DNA of 64,000 nt from Cognatishimia sp. 1_MG-2023 (GCF_030548175.1 NZ_JAUORX010000004.1:1-64000); one strand, 5' to 3'; shown: positions 44,313 to 53,493, counted from the stretch's first letter. Notes: generated by a model not told the origin, from the sequence alone. Program-made: numbers and translations.

Positions 44313-45599
44313 TTATCCCGAAGCGGCGGCTAACAGTCGCCTTAGCTTTTGCCCTCTGCGTGGATTGACGGATTCGACCCATTCAATTTGTCCAAGCAGC
44401 GAGCTTTGGAAAGCAGGGTCCCTAAGACGGGTGTCGCCGTCTCGGCCGCAAGCGTGGATGACCGCTTTGAGGTGATCAAAGGAAGATCGCGAGGTGTTCA
44501 GATGGCTGTTTACAACAACGCCTGTCACAGTTTGGCGGGCTGTGTTTTTCATCACGCGCGTTTTTACGCCATTCAGTTGAAACCCTTCTTCGCGGATAAT
44601 CTGCGGGACAGCTCTTAATAAAGTTTTTTGGATTTTCTGATCACCCGAAAAACTAAGATCATCCGCATAACGGCTGTAGTTGGCATCAAGTGACTGGGCC
44701 AGTGATGCCAAGCGCCGGTCTAATGTGAATGTCACCTTATTCGCCAGAGTTGGCGAGGTTGGGGCACCCTGCGGTAGATGAGACAGTCGATATAAGCTGC
44801 GCTGTTCAAAGCTCATACGCTCTAAAATGCGTGGCGGCGTGCGTGTCGTGCAGAATGCTGTGAGGTGACGTGCGATCTCCGGTGGATAGCCAAGGCACCG
44901 AAAGAAACCGAAAATACGGCCCATGCCGATAGACGGAAAGAAATCCTTTAGATCAAAACAAATAACCACCTCTTCGCTCGCATGGCGCGCGGCACCTTGA
45001 AGGCAGTTTTTGCCACGAATAAAGCCAAACGCATCATCGTGATCCGAGACCTTTGCAATGATCTGCCGATGAATTTGACGCTGTATTCCCTTTAGACGCT
45101 GTTTGGGGGCTTCGACCAAACGAGTCCCGGTGTGCTTTTTCGGTAGATGCACATAGTGATAGTGATTGATCGAGGTTTCACCATGCTCTTCAGAGCGGCT
45201 GTGGATGTCTGCGAAATATGCCAGTTTCTCAACTGGAATAAGCAGCCAATCCGCAAGTTCGGCTTCTGTTGTGAGTTGTGGAATGTCTAATCCGACAAAC
45301 GGCGCGATCGGCAGCATTCGCGTTTTGGGCAAATCGACGTTGGGCCAGACGTCATGCCGCCGACAATATCGCATAACCTTTTCGAAATTCGGAACATAGC
45401 GCAGTGCTTCGGCAATCGAATTCACGGTGGGTGCGTAGGCAGACGGAAGGTTATGCAAAAGACGAAGGCTGATCGCCTCGTTCAGCCTTTGTACTTTCAA
45501 GGGTAAGCGACGGCAGAGTTCTGCCGTGATCTCGGGCTTGGACCATCCGATTAACGCGAGGCCTTGCGCCAAATTCTGTGCAAGTTCTTTACTATTCAT
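44313..45599 (-). CDS. Retron-type reverse transcriptase with N-terminal extension
   Basis: 428 residues from the ATG at 45599 (the frame also runs four codons further to a TTG). RT landmarks in order: LPKK (152-155), EAPKQRLKGIQRQIHR (RT1/2), GFIRGKNCLQGAARH (GAARH 202-206, an NAxxH-like retron motif), FDLKDFFPSI (215-224; metal-binding Asp216), QGAPTSP (277-283), YADD (311-314) and VTG (358-360, a retron hallmark). Residues 1 to about 110 precede the usual retron RT start and form a helical extension with no recognised fold. A hairpin-rich RNA region bounded by 9-bp inverted repeats lies 36 nt upstream. There is no HNH maturase domain, so a group II intron is unlikely. No toxin or other effector gene adjoins it. 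Confidence 0.88.
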   Translation of the reverse strand: MNSKELAQNLAQGLALIGWSKPEITAELCRRLPLKVQRLNEAISLRLLHNLPSAYAPTVNSIAEALRYVPNFEKVMRYCRRHDVWPNVDLPKTRMLPIAPFVGLDIPQLTTEAELADWLLIPVEKLAYFADIHSRSEEHGETSINHYHYVHLPKKHTGTRLVEAPKQRLKGIQRQIHRQIIAKVSDHDDAFGFIRGKNCLQGAARHASEEVVICFDLKDFFPSIGMGRIFGFFRCLGYPPEIARHLTAFCTTRTPPRILERMSFEQRSLYRLSHLPQGAPTSPTLANKVTFTLDRRLASLAQSLDANYSRYADDLSFSGDQKIQKTLLRAVPQIIREEGFQLNGVKTRVMKNTARQTVTGVVVNSHLNTSRSSFDHLKAVIHACGRDGDTRLRDPAFQSSLLGQIEWVESVNPRRGQKLRRLLAAASG

Positions 45600-45633
45600 T
45601 AAAAAATTCAACGTTTATAAATCAGTCGCAATG

Positions 45634-45779
45634 AACAGTCTTTGCTTTCACGGTCCTGCGTAACCCACACTGGGCAAAGCCCAGATACGGTTGCGCCTTG
45701 TTTGTATAGCTAACATTAGAAGACGGGGATGCCCCGCCCAGTCCTATTCAAAAGAGAACAGGACAATCCAAAGACTGCC
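45634..45779 (-). ncRNA. Candidate retron msr-msd non-coding RNA
   Basis: On the minus strand, just upstream of the RT gene. a1 CAGTCTTTG (45777-45769) and a2 CAAAGACTG (45644-45636) are perfectly complementary, extendable by two G-U pairs. Inside: hairpin 1 at 45764-45741, a 9-bp stem (one wobble) with loop TCTTTT; hairpin 2 at 45737-45722, gcgggg-cat-ccccgt; then a long msd-like hairpin at 45695-45659, lower stem CGcAACC/GGTTACG and a perfect upper stem CTGGGC-TTT-GCCCAG. A G directly follows a1, where retrons have the branching guanosine. Size of about 146 nt, order of elements and spacing to the RT (36 nt) match known retrons. The product msDNA is predicted, not shown. Confidence 0.8.
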
Positions 45780-45780
45780 A

Positions 45781-45965
45781 TTGCCCAAACAGATTGGCAA
45801 AATAGTACAGAAGTTGCAAAGCTAAGTTTTTCCTCGCCTCTTCACAGCACCTGCCCTGACCAACACCCTTCGTTTTTTCGCTGATCCACGCCCGAAATCT
45901 GACTTCGCTTGAATTCTTGGAAGACACATGCAGAGTGACTCTGATTGCTGACAAAGGAATTGCTC
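45781..45965. promoter_or_regulatory. Divergent gap between retron and DUF4139 gene
   Basis: Holds the retron promoter on the minus strand and the start region of the DUF4139 gene on the plus strand. A 5-bp stem-loop (ttgcc at 45781-45785, ggcaa at 45796-45800) adjoins a1. AAAGGA precedes the DUF4139 ATG. No clear -35/-10 pair could be chosen. Confidence 0.4.
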
Positions 45966-47588
45966 ATGCGCCGTCTTCTTGCCTTTACGCTATGTCTGCC
46001 CTCTGCCGCTTTGGCGGATCAGATCGACATTTATGCTCCGATCAAAATGGTTACGGTTCACCCGCAAGGCGCGTGGATTACGCGGCAGGTCGAGGTGGAT
46101 GTTCCAGCAGGTGAACATGTTTTGTCATTGCCTGCGAATTTTGAGGTGATTGAGGGTTTGGACCTGCTTGAGGTTTCAGGTGTTCAAAAAGGGGCCACTT
46201 GGATGACGGAGCAGGATCGCGCCTTTCCTGAGGTGATGGAAAGCGCTGCGGTGACTCAGGCGCGGGCGGATTTAAAACAGGCTGAGGAGGCGCAGAAACG
46301 TGTTCTGGATCAGCGGGCTGACCTGCTGCTGCCGTCCACCGATGCGCAGGCGCGGCTTCGGTTTATTGAGCGGTTGGGGGCGGATGATGGGTCCGCGTCG
46401 TTAGATGCGGACACCCTAAAGGCCTTGATCGACGTGATTGGCGTGGAATCGCGGGCTGCGACAGAGATGTCAGCGGCGGCGCAGATCGCGGCGCGGGTTT
46501 TGGATGACGAAGTGACACAGGCGGAAGAGGCTGTTGCCGCAGCGCAAGACGCGTTGAACCAGCTGATTGCGGGTGATGGTGGACGGATCGTTTCAACCAA
46601 GATCACCGCAGCAGAGGCGGTGCGGGCCACGGTCACCCAAAGGTATTTTGACCATAATGTTGAATGGACGCCGTTCTATGAATTCCACCTAGACGATGGC
46701 GACAGCCCATCGCTGACCGTGACGCGGAATATCGTTATTTCACAGGAGGGGTTTGAAGCTTGGCGGGACGTTGAATTGGTTGTGACCTCGGCGGCCCCCT
46801 TGTCACAGTCGGAACCAACGCAGGTTTGGGAGCAGCTTCGGCGTATTCACAAGCCAGAGCCCGTTTTGAAACGCGAGCTGAGTGCTGTGGCGGATAGCAT
46901 GATGGCGGAAAGCGTGATCGAAGCGCCGGTTGTCATGGAAGTCGCGGGCGGCGGTGGGTTTGATTATGACGGCACCGTTGTGACCTATCCCTATCCTGAG
47001 CGCATCAGTTTAGACTTGGCGGGTGAGACGACAGTGCCGTTGCCCCCAATCACGTTGGATGCCGAGATATTCGCGCAGGCGAACCCCACGCGGGATGAGA
47101 CCGCCTTTTTGATGGCGTCGTTTGTGAATGACACAGGTCAGCCCTTGATCGGGGTGGGTAACGAAGCGAGCATGTTCTTGAATGGTGCGTTTGTGGGGCA
47201 AAGCCGCTTTGATACGATTGCGCCAGGTCAGGAAGAGGTGTTTGCCTTTGGGCCGATTGACGGTCTGCGTGTGGAGCGCACAGTTTTGGATGACAATTCT
47301 GGGGATCGCGGGATTTTGCGGGGGCGGCATATTCAATCGCAAAAGGTGCGGTTTGATGTTGAAAACTTTACGCCAAAATCTTGGGATCTACGATTGTTTG
47401 GGCAGGTGCCTTTTTCTGCTCAGGAAGACCTAGAGATCGAATGGTCTGCCACACCAGCACCCGATGTCGAGAATGCTGATAACAAGCGCGGCGTGCTGCG
47501 GTGGGATCTAACGACGGCCCCGGGGGCAAAGGCCTCTGTCGAATTAGAGCACCAATTGACATGGCCAGAGGGCTATATCCTTCGCTAG
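45966..47588 (+). CDS. DUF4139 (mucoidy inhibitor A-like) exported protein
   Basis: 540 residues from the ATG at 45966. Signal peptide 1-17 (LCLPSAALA). N-terminal DUF4140-like domain (about 20-100, MVTVHPQGAWITRQVEVDVPAGEHVLSLP), a coiled-coil stretch (about 95-200), then the DUF4139 domain to the end (VEWTPFYEFHLDDG, RNIVISQEGFEAWRDVELVVTSAAP, FENFTPKSWDLRLFGQVPFS). The family is periplasmic or surface-linked and its role is unknown. Terminator follows. Divergent from the retron RNA, with which no functional link is visible. Confidence 0.85.
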   Translation: MRRLLAFTLCLPSAALADQIDIYAPIKMVTVHPQGAWITRQVEVDVPAGEHVLSLPANFEVIEGLDLLEVSGVQKGATWMTEQDRAFPEVMESAAVTQARADLKQAEEAQKRVLDQRADLLLPSTDAQARLRFIERLGADDGSASLDADTLKALIDVIGVESRAATEMSAAAQIAARVLDDEVTQAEEAVAAAQDALNQLIAGDGGRIVSTKITAAEAVRATVTQRYFDHNVEWTPFYEFHLDDGDSPSLTVTRNIVISQEGFEAWRDVELVVTSAAPLSQSEPTQVWEQLRRIHKPEPVLKRELSAVADSMMAESVIEAPVVMEVAGGGGFDYDGTVVTYPYPERISLDLAGETTVPLPPITLDAEIFAQANPTRDETAFLMASFVNDTGQPLIGVGNEASMFLNGAFVGQSRFDTIAPGQEEVFAFGPIDGLRVERTVLDDNSGDRGILRGRHIQSQKVRFDVENFTPKSWDLRLFGQVPFSAQEDLEIEWSATPAPDVENADNKRGVLRWDLTTAPGAKASVELEHQLTWPEGYILR

Positions 47589-47617
47589 TCTGACAAAATG
47601 TTGGTTTATCACACACA

Positions 47618-47643
47618 AAAGGGCACCCGAGGGGGTGCCCTTT
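47618..47643. terminator. Terminator between DUF4139 and carbonic anhydrase genes
   Basis: 11-bp stem aaagggcaccc / gggtgcccttt, 4-nt loop, between convergent genes. Confidence 0.85.
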
Positions 47644-47666
47644 CCGCGTTCAAATTGGACCGGCGT

Positions 47667-48317
47667 TTATAGCGCGGTGAATTTGTTGTTTTCACAATCG
47701 TACACTTCGACTCCGCCGCCTGCGATGTCATGCCATGCGCCGTGAAGGGTCAGTTGGCCTTGGTCCACGCGTTCTTTGACGAATGGAAAGGACACGAGGT
47801 TTTCCAAGGATGCCAAGACCGCGTGTTTTTCGAATTGGCGCGCCTGCTCTTTGGGGTCTTTGATGTTTTCGACCTTTTTGTAGCGCGGCTTTAGGATGTC
47901 CATCCAGCGGCCAACAAAGCTTTCTTTCTTTTCAAGCTGTGGCGCGTTGCCTTTGCACATGTCGATGCAGCCCTGCACTCCACCACAGGAAGAGTGACCC
48001 AGAACAATCACATGCGCGACTTTCAGGGCGGTGACGGCATATTCGATTGCCGCAGAGGTGCCGTGGTGATCGCCATCTGGATTGTAAGGTGGCACGAGGT
48101 TGGCGATATTACGGTGGATGAAGAATTCGCCTTGATCAGCACCAAAGATGGAGGTGACATGCACGCGGCTGTCGCAGCATGAAATGACCATTGCCCGGGG
48201 GTGCTGCCCCTCTTCGCCGAGATTTCGGAACCAGGCCTTATTGGTTTCATAAGTGGTGGCTTTCCAGCCTTGGAAGCGCTGGACTAGATAGGATGGCAGG
48301 GGTTTGGCGTACTTCAT
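47667..48317 (-). CDS. Beta-class carbonic anhydrase
   Basis: Zinc enzyme interconverting CO2 and bicarbonate. 216 residues with Zn ligands in CCDSR (Cys47, with Asp49 and Arg51 forming the dyad) and HSSCGG (His108, Cys111); also FFIHRNIANLVPP and SAAIEYAVTALKVAHVIVLGH. Length normal. Alone. Confidence 0.96.
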   Translation of the reverse strand: MKYAKPLPSYLVQRFQGWKATTYETNKAWFRNLGEEGQHPRAMVISCCDSRVHVTSIFGADQGEFFIHRNIANLVPPYNPDGDHHGTSAAIEYAVTALKVAHVIVLGHSSCGGVQGCIDMCKGNAPQLEKKESFVGRWMDILKPRYKKVENIKDPKEQARQFEKHAVLASLENLVSFPFVKERVDQGQLTLHGAWHDIAGGGVEVYDCENNKFTAL

Positions 48318-48464
48318 CGTGTCTCCTATTCGCGGGTTTCAGCCTAGTTATGCTTTATTTTCGTAATTTTCGAGAGAAAAGACGCTTGGCGGCTAACGAT
48401 TTCAAAAGTTCTTTGCGTCACAAATGGAATTAGCCGTGGGGGCTGAGAAAATTGGGGTGATATT

Positions 48465-48845
48465 GTGGAACGTGTGAACGTGTTGTTCGCGGATGAGACC
48501 GTCTGTTTGGATCATGCGCGTATTATGGAACTAGAGCAACTGCTGGGTGCAAAGACCGCCGAGGATGTCGCGATACGGGCGATGGAGGAATTGTCGGCAC
48601 GGCTGGCCCATTGTGAGACGTTGTTTCAACTGGGCAAGTGGAAGGATTTGCGTAAATCGGCGCGGTCGATGATTGCGATTGGGGACCAGATTGGAATGAC
48701 GTCGTTATCGTTGGTTAGCCAACATGTGGTGGACACGATTGATGCACAGGACACGACGGCGATTGCGGCGACCTTTTACCGATTATTGCGGATTGGGGAC
48801 CGATCGTTGTCAGATTATTGGGATCAGCAGAACCTATCGGGATAA
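48465..48845 (+). CDS. Helical protein of unknown function (126 aa)
   Basis: I do not recognise a named family. GTG start at 48465, 126 residues, soluble and mostly helical. A stretch LGKWKDLRKSARSMIAIGDQIGMTSLSLVSQHVVDTIDAQDTTAIAATFYRLLRIGDRSL looks like a four-helix bundle of Hpt type, but the Hpt His is not obvious (an H is in SQHVVD). It ends 67 nt before the M17 peptidase gene and may share its promoter. Confidence 0.7.
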   Translation: MERVNVLFADETVCLDHARIMELEQLLGAKTAEDVAIRAMEELSARLAHCETLFQLGKWKDLRKSARSMIAIGDQIGMTSLSLVSQHVVDTIDAQDTTAIAATFYRLLRIGDRSLSDYWDQQNLSG

Positions 48846-48912
48846 TTTACTTGCAGCGGATGCGTCACGGGCTAGGCTGATCAAAAGTCGGCAACCAAAA
48901 GATGAGTAAACT

Positions 48913-50295
48913 ATGCCCCTGACCTTTGCCTCTGACCGTTCTGAAGCTGTGCCGCTGCATGTGGTTTCTGCCGATTCCTATGACGCGTGGTTGAAAGCCC
49001 AGCCAGAGGCGACGTGCCAATGGTTGGAGACGTGTGAATTTAAGCCGTCGATTGGCAAGGTGGCATTGGTGCCAGACACAAAGGGTGGTTTTGGCTGCGC
49101 TGTGGTTGGTTTTGGTGACGCAAAAGCACGCAAGCGGGGGCGGTTTGCCTTGGCGGCGGCGGTGCCGTCTTTGCCCGCGCGGGTGTTTGCCTTGGCAGAA
49201 ACGCCGGAGGAGTTTGAAACAGAGAACGAGCTGCTGGGATGGCTTATGGCGGGCTATAGCTTTGATCGCTATCGCAGCCCAGCGCCGGAGCGTGCGCAAT
49301 TGGTGTGCCCAAAGGGTGCGGACTGCACGCGGATCGAGGCCATTGCAGCGGGCGAAGCGCTGACACGGGATTTGGTTAACACACCGGCCAGCGACATGGG
49401 ACCAGATGCGTTAGAGGCTGCTGCACAGGAGTTGGCGGAACAGTTTGGTGCGGGCTTCGCCGTGACACGTGGGGCGCATTTGTTGGAACAGAACTTTCCA
49501 ATGATCCACACGGTGGGACGCGCCGCCGCGCAGGAACCGCGTTTACTGGATATGCGGTGGGGGGAACATGGGCCGAAACTGACGTTGGTTGGCAAAGGCG
49601 TGTGCTTTGACACTGGCGGGCTGAACCTAAAGCCCGGGGCCTCTATGGCGATCATGAAAAAAGACATGGGTGGCGCGGCGACGGTGCTGGGTCTTGCGCA
49701 TATGATCATGTCGCTGGGGCTGCCGCTGCAATTGCGGGTGCTGATCCCCGCGGTGGAAAATGCGGTGGCTGGCAATGCGTTCCGGCCTGGTGATATTCTA
49801 ACCTCCCGCAAGGGGCTGACGGTAGAGATCAATAACACGGATGCAGAAGGGCGCTTGGTGCTGGCCGATGCGCTGGCCTTGGCTAGCGAAGAGAACCCGG
49901 ATCAGATCATTTCAATGGCCACACTCACGGGTGCGGCACGTGTGGCGGTTGGGCCTGATCTCTCACCGTTCTATGCCGAGGATGATGAAATAGCGGCGAC
50001 CTTAGCACAGGCTGGGGACAGCGTGGCCGACCCATTGTGGCGGATGCCATTTTGGGACCCTTATGAGACGATGATCGAACCCGGCATCGCGGATTTGGAC
50101 AATGCGCCAAGCGGTGGCTTTGCGGGGTCAATTACTGCGGCGCTGTTCTTGCGGCGCTTTGTCGACACAGGACGTTATACGCATTTTGACATTTACGGTT
50201 GGAACCCAAGCGCGAAACCCGCCCGCCCCAAAGGTGGCGTCGGCATGGGCGCGCGGGCGATTTTGGCAGCCTTGCCTGAGGTGCTAAAACTATGA
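48913..50295 (+). CDS. M17 leucyl aminopeptidase family protein
   Basis: Metallopeptidase of the cytosol aminopeptidase family, 460 residues. The C-terminal catalytic domain has LVGKGVCFDTGGLNLKPGASM (Lys and Asp ligands) and NTDAEGRLVLADAL, plus MKKDMGGAA. The N-terminal domain (about 1-150) is shorter and diverged relative to PepA, as in the alphaproteobacterial subgroup. Likely role: peptide turnover in the cytoplasm. Overlaps the next gene by 4 nt. Confidence 0.93.
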   Translation: MPLTFASDRSEAVPLHVVSADSYDAWLKAQPEATCQWLETCEFKPSIGKVALVPDTKGGFGCAVVGFGDAKARKRGRFALAAAVPSLPARVFALAETPEEFETENELLGWLMAGYSFDRYRSPAPERAQLVCPKGADCTRIEAIAAGEALTRDLVNTPASDMGPDALEAAAQELAEQFGAGFAVTRGAHLLEQNFPMIHTVGRAAAQEPRLLDMRWGEHGPKLTLVGKGVCFDTGGLNLKPGASMAIMKKDMGGAATVLGLAHMIMSLGLPLQLRVLIPAVENAVAGNAFRPGDILTSRKGLTVEINNTDAEGRLVLADALALASEENPDQIISMATLTGAARVAVGPDLSPFYAEDDEIAATLAQAGDSVADPLWRMPFWDPYETMIEPGIADLDNAPSGGFAGSITAALFLRRFVDTGRYTHFDIYGWNPSAKPARPKGGVGMGARAILAALPEVLKL

Positions 50296-51128
50296 TGGAT
50301 CGGCGTCTGTCCCCGGCAAATAAACGTGTGGCTGACCCGTCGATGCGCGAGTCTTGGCCCGGTGTGCAGTATGTCGACCCCGAGCCATATGCGGTGCATT
50401 GGCCATTGGTTGATCTGCGCAACGCGCCCGAAGGACGGCGCGACCGGCAGTTGTTGTTTGGTGAGACCGTTGGTGTTTACGAAATGCACGAGGGTTGGGC
50501 CTTTGTTCAATCGACCAAGGACAACTACGTGGGCTATGTGCCGAAATCATCACTGGCGAATGTGCCGGAGGCCACGCACCGGGTGACGGCAGCGGCATCG
50601 CATGTCTATGCACGGCCCGATTTCAAATCGCGGGATTTGATGCGGTTGTCGCACGGGTGTTTGTTGCACGGCTTGGCGGTGGAAAACGGATTTCTGCAAA
50701 CTGCGGATGGCTATGTGCCCTTTGTGCATTGCGGCGATGTGGGGGACCGGCAGCCGGACCCCTTGGTCGAGGCAAAGCTGTTTTTGGACACGCCCTATTT
50801 GTGGGGTGGTAACAGCCGGTTTGGCATAGATTGTTCTGGCTTGGTGCAGGCCGCGTTTCTAGCGTGTGGTGTCGGCTGCCCCGGGGATAGCGATTTGCAA
50901 GAGGCGCAGTTGGGTTATGACCTGCCAGCCGACGCACCGCTTGAGCGGAACGACCTGTTGTTCTGGAAGGGTCATGTGGCCCTTGTCGCGGATGAGGGGC
51001 GATTGATCCATGCGAACGCGCATCATATGGCCGTGACCTATGAGGGCGTGGATGCCGCGATTAACCGGATCAATGCACAGGGTGATGGGCCGGTAACGTC
51101 GCGCAAGCGTGTGGTTTTACCTGCCTAA
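50292..51128 (+). CDS. NlpC/P60 cysteine peptidase with SH3-like domains
   Basis: 278 residues: two SH3b-like segments (about 35-95 and 97-150), then an NlpC/P60 domain with catalytic Cys181 (GIDCSGL), His228 (GHVALV) and His240. Such enzymes cut D-Glu-linked peptides in murein or process murein peptides. There is no signal peptide, and coupling to the M17 peptidase suggests cytoplasmic recycling of muropeptides. Confidence 0.92.
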   Translation: MMDRRLSPANKRVADPSMRESWPGVQYVDPEPYAVHWPLVDLRNAPEGRRDRQLLFGETVGVYEMHEGWAFVQSTKDNYVGYVPKSSLANVPEATHRVTAAASHVYARPDFKSRDLMRLSHGCLLHGLAVENGFLQTADGYVPFVHCGDVGDRQPDPLVEAKLFLDTPYLWGGNSRFGIDCSGLVQAAFLACGVGCPGDSDLQEAQLGYDLPADAPLERNDLLFWKGHVALVADEGRLIHANAHHMAVTYEGVDAAINRINAQGDGPVTSRKRVVLPA

Positions 51129-51476
51129 TCAGTCAACCGCGCGGATCAGCTTCCGCTCCAGAACGCGCAGCACGGTTTTTAGATCGTGCCCGCGTTTCAG
51201 GATTTGACCGTCCATGGCCACCACCGAATAAAGCCCCTGCTTATTGCGCAGCTTGGGGTTTTTCTCGATCCGGTACAGGGGGCGTTCTGCGGTCCGGCGA
51301 AAGACGGAAAAGATCGCCACGTCGCGCAGATTGGAGATACCGTAATCACGCCATTCTCCTGCAGCGACCATGCGGCCATACAGCGAAAGAATCACGTTAA
51401 GTTCGGTACGATGAAAGGCCACCTGAGTGGATGTGCCGCGATCTCCGGAAAAGGGTGTTGTTGGAGATATGTTCAT
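51129..51476 (-). CDS. DUF2794 family protein
   Basis: 115 residues; the conserved block FHRTELNVILSLYGRMVAAGEWRDYGISNLRDVAIFSVFRRTAERPLYRIEKNPKLR is the DUF2794 signature, a family seen in alphaproteobacteria. Function unknown. The C-terminus KLIRAVD is also family-typical. Convergent and directly adjacent to the NlpC gene. Confidence 0.9.
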   Translation of the reverse strand: MNISPTTPFSGDRGTSTQVAFHRTELNVILSLYGRMVAAGEWRDYGISNLRDVAIFSVFRRTAERPLYRIEKNPKLRNKQGLYSVVAMDGQILKRGHDLKTVLRVLERKLIRAVD

Positions 51477-51616
51477 ACCTCTACCCTCGCCCCGAATTTA
51501 CCTAAAATCAACCCTGCCTCGCTTTTGCCTTAGATTCTTCCGCAAAAGGCCGCGCATGTTCCCCGAATCCGCCCAAGGTGACCGTCATAACGGTTTCATA
51601 GCGAAAGTTAACGCTA

Positions 51617-51712
51617 CCCCGACGGCACGCTTTTCTTGCCCCCACCCAGATGTGCCGTCGGGGGCTAATACCTAAAAACGCCTCTGGTTCACTCAACCAG
51701 GGGCGCTTTTGC
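51617..51712 (+). ncRNA. Candidate small RNA with terminal terminator
   Basis: A 12-bp perfect stem (ccccgacggcac at 51617-51628, gtgccgtcgggg at 51652-51663) with a 23-nt C-rich loop (gcttttcttgcccccaccc...) is followed by a second hairpin, cgcctctggtt / aaccaggggcg (51679-51705), and T-runs. This is the shape of a free-standing sRNA ending in its own terminator. It lies in a 318-bp gap between the DUF2794 gene and the cytochrome c' gene. The terminator hairpin is T-rich on both strands, so strand is not certain. Confidence 0.5.
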
Positions 51713-51794
51713 TTTTGCGGGTAAAGTGTTGCGACCTTGATTCTTAGGCACAGGCAGCGTTTCATGTTCGCCAACACAAGAATGGGAAGATTGC

Positions 51795-52232
51795 ATGAAA
51801 ACGTTATCGGTGGCTTTGATGGGATCGTTAATGATCGGTTCAATTGCATTGGCGCATCAAGGGGTTAAAGACCCGTTTGTAAAGGCACGGATGCACGCCA
51901 TGGGCACGGCGGGACAAGCGACCAAGGTCTTGGGCGATATGGCCAAAGGCTCTGTGGATTATGACGCGACTCAAGCGGCAGAGGCCAAAGCCGCGTTGAT
52001 CCAAGTTGCGCAAGACCTGCCTGCGCTGTTCCAAGAAAACGCCAGTGATCCGGTCAGCGAAGCCCGCCCTGCCATTTGGGACGACTATGCGGATTTCTCC
52101 GCTAAGGCGGATGTGATGGCGGCAGCGGCGGTTGCGCTGGATACCTCTAGCGCGGCAACAATTGGTGCAGGGTTGCGTGCATTGGGTGGGTCATGTGGCG
52201 GCTGTCACAAAGCCTATCGCCAAAAGAAATAA
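51795..52232 (+). CDS. Cytochrome c' family protein
   Basis: 145 residues. Signal peptide 1-20 (LMIGSIALA), four-helix bundle with a single C-terminal haem site CGGCH (134-138), the layout of cytochrome c'/c-556 type proteins. Binds NO or buffers electrons in the periplasm in known relatives. Begins 83 nt after the candidate sRNA; divergent from DUF2794. Confidence 0.92.
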   Translation: MKTLSVALMGSLMIGSIALAHQGVKDPFVKARMHAMGTAGQATKVLGDMAKGSVDYDATQAAEAKAALIQVAQDLPALFQENASDPVSEARPAIWDDYADFSAKADVMAAAAVALDTSSAATIGAGLRALGGSCGGCHKAYRQKK

Positions 52233-52329
52233 TAGACGTCGCATTGACCCTCGATCCTGTCGTGGGAGCCCTTGAACCGGCGCTGCAATTACCGCAGAGT
52301 CGGCGGCAAATACATTTGGAGGATGCCCA

Positions 52330-53469
52330 ATGATGCGTACCCGTGCAGCCGTTGCCCTAGAGGCCGGCAAACCACTCGAAGTTATGGAAGTGAACTTAGA
52401 AGGCCCAAAAAAGGGAGAGGTTCTGGTAGAGATCAAGGCCACTGGCCTATGCCACACGGATGAATTTACCCGCTCTGGCGCTGATCCAGAGGGGATTTTC
52501 CCGTCGATCCTAGGCCACGAAGGCGCAGGCATTGTGATGGAAGTGGGCGAAGGCGTGACCACACTAAAGCCGGGCGATCACGTGATCCCGCTTTACACAC
52601 CTGAGTGCCGCGAATGTCATGCTTGCCTGTCAGGTAAAACCAACCTTTGTACCGCGATCCGTGGCACGCAGGGTCAGGGTTTGATGCCGGATGGCACGAC
52701 GCGTTTCTCGATGTTGGATGGCACGCCGATTTATCACTACATGGGCTGCTCGACATTTGCGAACCACACGGTTCTACCAGAGATCGCATTGGCCAAGGTC
52801 CGCGACGACGCGCCGTTTGATAAGATTTGCTATATCGGCTGTGGCGTCACCACGGGGATTGGCGCGGTGATCAACACGGCTGGGGTCGAGATCGGCTCCT
52901 CAGCGGCAGTGTTTGGTTTGGGCGGCATTGGTTTGAACGTTATTCAAGGCCTGCGTATGGCCGGTGCGGATGTGATCATCGGCGTTGATCTGAATGACGA
53001 AAAGGCGGAGATGGCCAAGAAATTTGGCATGACGCATTTCGTGAACCCATCGAAATTGCCAAAAGGTCAATCGGTGGCCGAAGCGATCGTTGAGCTGACG
53101 AAGACGGAAAAAGACGCATTCGGCGGCGTGGACTATTCGTTTGATGCGACCGGCAATGTGCAAGTGATGCGCGATGCGCTGGAATGTTCGCACCGTGGTT
53201 GGGGCGTTTCCGTGATCATCGGTGTGGCCCCTGCAGGTGCCGAGATTTCAACACGTCCGTTCCAATTGGTGACAGGCCGTGTTTGGAAAGGGACTGCGTT
53301 TGGTGGTGCCAAGGGGCGGACTGACGTTCCAAAGTTTGTGGATTGGTACATGGACGGCAAGATCGAGATCGACGAAATGATCACGCATAAACTGACATTG
53401 GATCAAATCAACGAAGGATTTGATCTGATGCACGCAGGTAAATCTATCCGCGCGGTTGTGGAATTCTAA
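52330..53469 (+). CDS. frmA: S-(hydroxymethyl)glutathione dehydrogenase (class III ADH)
   Basis: Zinc alcohol dehydrogenase oxidising the formaldehyde-glutathione adduct to S-formylglutathione. 379 residues; catalytic Zn site CHTDEF with GHEGAGIV, structural zinc Cys cluster in [17 protein letters not shown], and class III markers [34 protein letters not shown] site [19 protein letters not shown] precedes the double ATG. Functions with fghA (58388). Confidence 0.96.
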   Translation: MMRTRAAVALEAGKPLEVMEVNLEGPKKGEVLVEIKATGLCHTDEFTRSGADPEGIFPSILGHEGAGIVMEVGEGVTTLKPGDHVIPLYTPECRECHACLSGKTNLCTAIRGTQGQGLMPDGTTRFSMLDGTPIYHYMGCSTFANHTVLPEIALAKVRDDAPFDKICYIGCGVTTGIGAVINTAGVEIGSSAAVFGLGGIGLNVIQGLRMAGADVIIGVDLNDEKAEMAKKFGMTHFVNPSKLPKGQSVAEAIVELTKTEKDAFGGVDYSFDATGNVQVMRDALECSHRGWGVSVIIGVAPAGAEISTRPFQLVTGRVWKGTAFGGAKGRTDVPKFVDWYMDGKIEIDEMITHKLTLDQINEGFDLMHAGKSIRAVVEF

Positions 53470-53493
53470 GATTTACTGAGTCTGGTTAAGAGA

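Noticed and set aside
45748-45954. 68-codon open frame on the minus strand upstream of the RT gene
   Set aside because: It runs across the a1 arm and msr-like hairpin 1, has no clear ribosome site, and shows no protein-like pattern. The hairpin-rich RNA explains the sequence better.
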